Of a stretch of 8,489 bases of DNA, positions 5,636-8,489 are shown one piece after another. Each line of letters opens with the position of its first letter. Position 1 is the first letter of the stretch. The notes under the pieces were generated by a model, which saw only the letters and a program-made list of their open reading frames with translations, did no database searches and was not told where the DNA came from. This DNA is from Palsa-948 sp964481195 (GTDB taxonomy: Bacteria > Bacteroidota > Bacteroidia > Palsa-948), in assembly GCA_964481195.1 (NCBI GenBank), contig CAYZTB010000085.1, forward strand, positions 1-8,489. Reading direction: 5' to 3'. The position numbers were made by a program, and so were the translations under genes.

Positions 5636-6775
5636 AATCTTAGATTTTTTTGCATTACCTTTTGTGGCTTGATTTTTTTGGATGTCGCTATCAAGATTTT
5701 GCAAGGATTGTGTAGAAGGAGCATCCATAAATGTGCTATACCTGCCTTGTGCAATGGAATCATTGCTAGCTTTTTCCTTTATCATGGCATCTGTAATGGT
5801 TTTGCCTTCCGTATCAACCAATGCGCCTTTTTTTGTTCCAGCTTCTTTATCCAAATAATCAGGTACTCCATCATCATCTACGTCTAAAGGACAGCCTTTG
5901 GAGTCTACCTTTACGCCTTTGGGAGTGCCGGGGCATGCATCAAAATTATCTTTAACGCCATCCTTATCCGTGTCTACATTATCAATTGAGGCAAAGTCTA
6001 TCGTAGATTTTTCTTTGGTCTTTTTAGTGCCTCCTTTCATTATGTTATAGGTAATAGAAAAGTAAGAGTACAAATATTGATCTTTCCCTTTTCCTTTAAG
6101 TGCATCTATGCCATCTGTAAAGGAAAAATGGTAATTGGCTCCAATGTTAGCTTCTAATTTTGGGCTGATGATAAATTTTACGCCCAAGCCAATAGGAAGC
6201 GAAACAGTGCTTTTAGCAGCACTGTCAATTGCTGTTTCGTATATATAATCTCTTGTAACATGGTGAGAGAGTATTTCATTTCCCGGCATTTGAGGTAGAT
6301 TTCGTATGCTGCCGTCAGACCAGTAGTAGTAAAGTGAATCGCCATTAAACCCCCTATCTGCAAAAGTTTTTAACAAAGCAAAAGAGACGCCCGTAGTAAA
6401 ATAGGGGACAACTGGAATTTCTTTTGCGTTTCTTAAATAAGCAGTAAGATTTAATCCAAACTGAGTAAGGGAGCTTTCAAAATTGTTATTTCGATCTACG
6501 ATGGTAGAGCGTTCGCCCATAGCTAATTTACCGCTTAAAATATTTATAGATGCACTAAGTTTATTTTTGACAAAAAGCTTTTCAATGTTCAGGTTATATC
6601 CGCCTCTAGTATAAGTATAGGCACTAACATCTTTCCCTTTGCCTACATCACCATTAAATGTTAATACGCCTGCTCCGGCTGTAATTGCTAGAACATTTTT
6701 GTGCTCATCTTGGGAAAAAAGATCAGTACTGAAAGTGAGCAAAAAAATAGAAATGTAAGTGAAAATATTTTTCAT
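5486..6775 (-). CDS. Outer-membrane beta-barrel protein with TSP3 linker and C-terminal EF-hand (first of tandem pair)
   Basis: I start this protein at the ATG at 6775 (429 residues). The frame is open further up to a TTG at 6832, but those 19 extra residues are polar and basic, while the signal peptide begins exactly at MKNIFTYISIFLLTFSTDLFSQ. A predicted barrel spans about 28-246, with LTFNGDVG, NNFESSLTQ, YYWSDGSIRNLPQ, RDYIYETA and FSFTDGID. The TSP3 linker is at 268-311 (DTDKDGVKD, GCPLDVDDDGVPDYLDKE). After a Lys/Asn/Ser-rich spacer there is one canonical EF-hand loop at 388-399 (D, N, D, I, S, E in the coordinating positions) and a closing helix ending IDYFFEQ. The next gene starts 12 bp later and encodes the nearest relative in this window, so this is a tandem duplication that has since diverged. 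A near-consensus promoter lies 44-77 bp upstream of the ATG. Ligand or substrate unknown. Confidence 0.9.
   Translation of the reverse strand: MKNIFTYISIFLLTFSTDLFSQDEHKNVLAITAGAGVLTFNGDVGKGKDVSAYTYTRGGYNLNIEKLFVKNKLSASINILSGKLAMGERSTIVDRNNNFESSLTQFGLNLTAYLRNAKEIPVVPYFTTGVSFALLKTFADRGFNGDSLYYYWSDGSIRNLPQMPGNEILSHHVTRDYIYETAIDSAAKSTVSLPIGLGVKFIISPKLEANIGANYHFSFTDGIDALKGKGKDQYLYSYFSITYNIMKGGTKKTKEKSTIDFASIDNVDTDKDGVKDNFDACPGTPKGVKVDSKGCPLDVDDDGVPDYLDKEAGTKKGALVDTEGKTITDAMIKEKASNDSIAQGRYSTFMDAPSTQSLQNLDSDIQKNQATKGNAKKSKIPVAFQSADTNKDGIISSTEISAVIDGFFEGSNDYNVEKIHALIDYFFEQ
5843..5974 (-). other. TSP3 calcium-binding repeats of the first EF-hand paralogue
   Basis: The two acidic loops DTDKDGVKD and DVDDDGVPD flank the spacer A-C-P-G-T-P-K-G-V-K-V-D-S-K-G-C-P. 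The layout is identical to the TSP3 linkers of the other two barrel proteins in this window. Confidence 0.85.
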
Positions 6776-6818
6776 TCTGTTGAAATAGTGTTTTGTTCTA
6801 TGTAATAGCTTTTCGAAG

Positions 6819-6852
6819 TAAAGATATAACAATTTATCCGTTAAAGTTCAAA
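6819..6852 (-). promoter_or_regulatory. Candidate promoter for the tandem EF-hand barrel genes
   Basis: On the minus strand TTTG (6852-6849) is followed after 22 bp by TATCTTTA (6826-6819), which differs from TAnnTTTG in the last base. It lies about 43 bp before the chosen ATG and inside the unlikely TTG-initiated extension, which also favours the downstream ATG. Activity is inferred from the motif alone. Confidence 0.35.
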
Positions 6853-6932
6853 GCTAAGGAGTGGCGGGTTCACTATTTGTAGTGATAGTAATATTTGCAA
6901 ACAAAGAAATGTTGATACCAATTAATATAAAG

Positions 6933-6960
6933 GCTTTAATCTTATTTATTGATTTAAAGC
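6933..6960 (-). terminator. Possible weak stem-loop at the end of rsmE
   Basis: GCTTTAAATC and GATTAAAGC form an imperfect inverted repeat (one bulged base) around a 9-base loop that includes the rsmE stop codon. It is AT-rich and lacks a clean run of T after the stem, so a terminator role is only a possibility. Confidence 0.2.
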
Positions 6961-7686
6961 GCTGGCAATCACACAAGCAGCAACACCAGCAGTTTCTACT
7001 CGTAATCTCGAAGGGCCTAAACTTATAGGGATGAAATCGTTTTTTATGGCTTTTGATATTTCTTCATTAGAAAAACCCCCTTCCGGACCAATAGCTATGA
7101 GTATATCATTGCCTTTTTTGTAAAAGGAAGATAAAAAGTCAAAAGTAGGTTTGTTTGGTGGAAATTCTGAATTAGATAGTTCAGGGATATGACCAATAAA
7201 TTTTTGTCCCTTGAAGTGGGCAGAACTTTCTAAAAAAGCATCAAAGGAATGAAGTTCATGGAGTTTAGGAAGCTCTGATTTTAAGCATTGCTTCATAGCT
7301 GATATGAGTACTTTATTAAGTCGATCAGTTTTTATGACTGTTCGCTCAGCATGTTTGCAATGAAGAGGTATTATTTCATGGCATCCAATTTCGGTAGCTT
7401 TTTCTAAAAACCATTCAAACCGATCATTACTTTTTGTAGGGGCTATTGCAAGGGTAAGGCGATAGCTACTCTTTAAGGGGTCCGCTAGCTCTTTGATAAC
7501 TTTAATAATGCAGTTTTTGGTTTTATCTGAAATAATTTCACCTTCAAAAAACCCACCTTTGCCATTGGTTAATAAAATAATATCACCAGTTTTTTTTCTA
7601 AGTACCTGAGTACAATGTACGGACTCATCCATAGCTAATGAAAAGGTTTTTCCGGTAGCAATTTCATCCGAGTAGAAAATATTCAT
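6946..7686 (-). CDS. rsmE: 16S rRNA (uracil(1498)-N(3))-methyltransferase RsmE
   Basis: RsmE uses S-adenosylmethionine to methylate N3 of U1498 in the decoding region of 16S rRNA, acting on the assembled 30S subunit in the cytoplasm. The protein is about 246 residues, normal for the family. The N-terminus MNIFYSDEI fits the usual M-x-(L/I)-F-Y start of the PUA-like domain. The SPOUT methyltransferase domain shows LAIAPTKSNDRFEWFLEKATEIG (79-101), the A-E-R-T ... K-x-x-R segment, GPEGGF (200-205) and the knot-region motif LGPSRLRVETA (223-233), where most homologues have L-G-x-R-I-L-R-x-E-T-A. The frame can be extended to an ATG at 7689 and a TTG at 7692; the family alignment favours 7686. The gene diverges from the CPBP protease gene and is followed by 113-170 bp before the barrel operon, with which it has no evident functional link. 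Confidence 0.96.
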   Translation of the reverse strand: MNIFYSDEIATGKTFSLAMDESVHCTQVLRKKTGDIILLTNGKGGFFEGEIISDKTKNCIIKVIKELADPLKSSYRLTLAIAPTKSNDRFEWFLEKATEIGCHEIIPLHCKHAERTVIKTDRLNKVLISAMKQCLKSELPKLHELHSFDAFLESSAHFKGQKFIGHIPELSNSEFPPNKPTFDFLSSFYKKGNDILIAIGPEGGFSNEEISKAIKNDFIPISLGPSRLRVETAGVAACVIASALNQ

Positions 7687-7689
7687 CAT

Positions 7690-7697
7690 CAAATTTA
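7690..7697 (-). promoter_or_regulatory. TAnnTTTG box abutting the rsmE start
   Basis: The minus strand reads TAAATTTG immediately before the ATG ATG pair that opens rsmE. It matches the Bacteroidota -7 consensus exactly, but no -33 TTG is visible at the usual distance. If used, the mRNA would start at or inside the first codons. A chance match in AT-rich DNA is possible. Confidence 0.25.
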
Positions 7698-7702
7698 TAA
7701 AT

Positions 7703-7710
7703 TACTTTTG
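7703..7710 (+). promoter_or_regulatory. TAnnTTTG box just before the CPBP protease gene
   Basis: The plus strand reads TACTTTTG, an exact match to the -7 consensus, ending 4 bp before the ATG at 7715. As with the box facing the other way, no clear -33 element is present and the implied leader is almost nil. Confidence 0.3.
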
Positions 7711-7714
7711 TTTA

Positions 7715-8422
7715 ATGAATTTTAAAGAGCTGTTTTCGGCAGGAGATGTTAAGGGCATAGACAAAAAAGTAGTAGTTATATGCCTGCTAACTGCTTTTTC
7801 ATTGACAATGAATAAGTATTTGCCAAACCTGTTTTCGCTTTTAACTATCAACGATAATGTTCAGCTATCCAGATTAGCAGATTGGGTGCTAATACTTTTT
7901 ACTTTTTATTTTATTATTCCGGTAGCTGTAATAAAGTTTGTGTTTCGTGAAAATCTTAGCGAGTACGGCTTGAAATGGAATGGAGCATTTAAAGAGTATT
8001 GGATATATGTCCTTATGCTTGTTATCATGGTTCCATTGGTAGGATTTTTTTCTACTACGGATTCTTTTCAATCTAAATATCCGTTTTATGATTTATCAGC
8101 AGGGGAAAAGCTATTTCCGAACTTTTGGGTATGGCAAGGATTTTACTTTTTACAGTTTTTTGCGCTGGAATTTTTCTTTCGAGGATTTATGGTTCATGGC
8201 TTAAAGCCAAAGTTGGGTATTTATTCTGTGTTGATTATGACAATCCCTTATTGTATGATACATTTTGGAAAACCGCTTCCTGAAACGTTAGCAGCAATAG
8301 TGGCTGGAATTGTTTTGGGAGTAATTAGTTATCGTACTCGTTCCATATTATTAGGTGTAGCCATACATTACAGCGTGGGCTTGTTGATGGATTTAGCAGC
8401 GTTATGGCACAAAATAGAATAA
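7715..8422 (+). CDS. CPBP-family intramembrane protease (Rce1/Abi type)
   Basis: This 235-residue integral membrane protein has about seven hydrophobic segments (near 18-35, 53-77, 95-112, 137-158, 167-184, 190-205 and 209-229). It carries the CPBP (PF02517) signature in its C-terminal half: motif 1 FALEFFFRGF with E152 and R156, motif 2 YCMIHFGKPLPE with H183, and motif 3 AIHYSVGLLMD with H218 and D226. The family includes eukaryotic Rce1 CAAX proteases and bacterial proteins linked to bacteriocin self-immunity, membrane protein processing and signalling; the substrate here cannot be predicted. In the classical EExxxR motif the first Glu is replaced by Leu151, and the last motif has Gly where Asn is common. 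From memory, a subfamily with (W/L)EFFFRG, HFGKPxxE and HxxxxxxMD shares these changes, so I do not call it dead. The ATG at 7715 is 29 bp from the rsmE ATG on the opposite strand, and the N-terminus is plausible. Confidence 0.9.
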   Translation: MNFKELFSAGDVKGIDKKVVVICLLTAFSLTMNKYLPNLFSLLTINDNVQLSRLADWVLILFTFYFIIPVAVIKFVFRENLSEYGLKWNGAFKEYWIYVLMLVIMVPLVGFFSTTDSFQSKYPFYDLSAGEKLFPNFWVWQGFYFLQFFALEFFFRGFMVHGLKPKLGIYSVLIMTIPYCMIHFGKPLPETLAAIVAGIVLGVISYRTRSILLGVAIHYSVGLLMDLAALWHKIE

Positions 8423-8489
8423 TTCTAAATTATGTATTAGACCTCTTTCATAAGTCATAAAAGTTCAAAATTATAAATTCCACAGATAA
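8423..8489. other. Unassigned downstream sequence
   Basis: These last 67 bases after the CPBP stop codon are AT-rich. TTATG and CATAA could pair weakly across about 15 bases, but this is not a convincing terminator. No start of another gene is visible before the window ends. Confidence 0.4.

Noticed and set aside
280..6775. T9SS C-terminal sorting domain on the secreted proteins
   Set aside because: None of the complete proteins ends in the typical beta-rich sorting domain. The tails are SPOR or EF-hand helices, and barrels would be inserted in the outer membrane, not exported.
6776..6832. N-terminal extension of the first EF-hand barrel protein from a TTG start
   Set aside because: The 19 extra residues would precede a perfect signal peptide and they overlap the candidate -7 box. 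The ATG at 6775 explains the protein better.
7715..8422. Abortive-infection or other phage-defence gene
   Set aside because: The CPBP family was once called Abi, but no defence partner, phage gene or mobile element is nearby, and rsmE next to it is a housekeeping gene.

Overview
The window looks like a piece of a Bacteroidota chromosome, probably Flavobacteriales-like or a related AT-rich lineage; the order is a guess. The support is the low GC content, secreted proteins that combine an outer-membrane beta-barrel with thrombospondin type 3 (TSP3) calcium repeats, SPOR domains in multi-domain envelope proteins, and several TAnnTTTG boxes, the -7 promoter element typical of this phylum. There are no RNA genes, insertion sequences, CRISPR arrays or phage genes.

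Layout. Six genes lie on the minus strand and one on the plus strand. Reading the minus strand from right to left: rsmE (16S rRNA m3U1498 methyltransferase, 7686-6946); a barrel/TSP3/EF-hand protein (6775-5486); its close paralogue only 12 bp further on (5473-4103); a 266-bp gap; a secreted protein with two Ig-like domains and a C-terminal SPOR domain (3836-2496); a third barrel/TSP3 paralogue that ends in three SPOR modules instead of an EF-hand (2442-280); and the start of another secreted protein cut by the window edge (256-1). On the plus strand a CPBP-family intramembrane protease (7715-8422) diverges from rsmE across about 25 bp.

How the genes fit together. rsmE and the CPBP gene look like ordinary housekeeping or membrane genes next to an envelope locus. 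The locus itself holds three paralogous outer-membrane proteins. All share an N-terminal barrel with recurring motifs (GDV, NFES, W/K-DGS, RDYxYET) and a TSP3 linker with the sequence GCPxDxDxDGVxDYxDKE. None has the OmpA-like peptidoglycan-binding domain that usually follows a TSP3 linker. Two instead end in a single canonical EF-hand loop plus a helix finishing in the identical residues IDYFFEQ. The third ends in SPOR modules, a fold known to bind peptidoglycan glycan strands. The Ig-SPOR protein encoded beside it has the same kind of SPOR tail. My inference is a calcium-stabilised outer-membrane family with exchangeable periplasmic tails, some of which anchor to the cell wall. Its substrate or physiological role cannot be read from the sequence.

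Non-coding DNA is limited. The largest gap (3837-4102) carries a candidate -7 box and a pyrimidine-rich tract on the coding strand, but no recognisable RNA or strong terminator. The last 67 bases (8423-8489) hold nothing I can identify.
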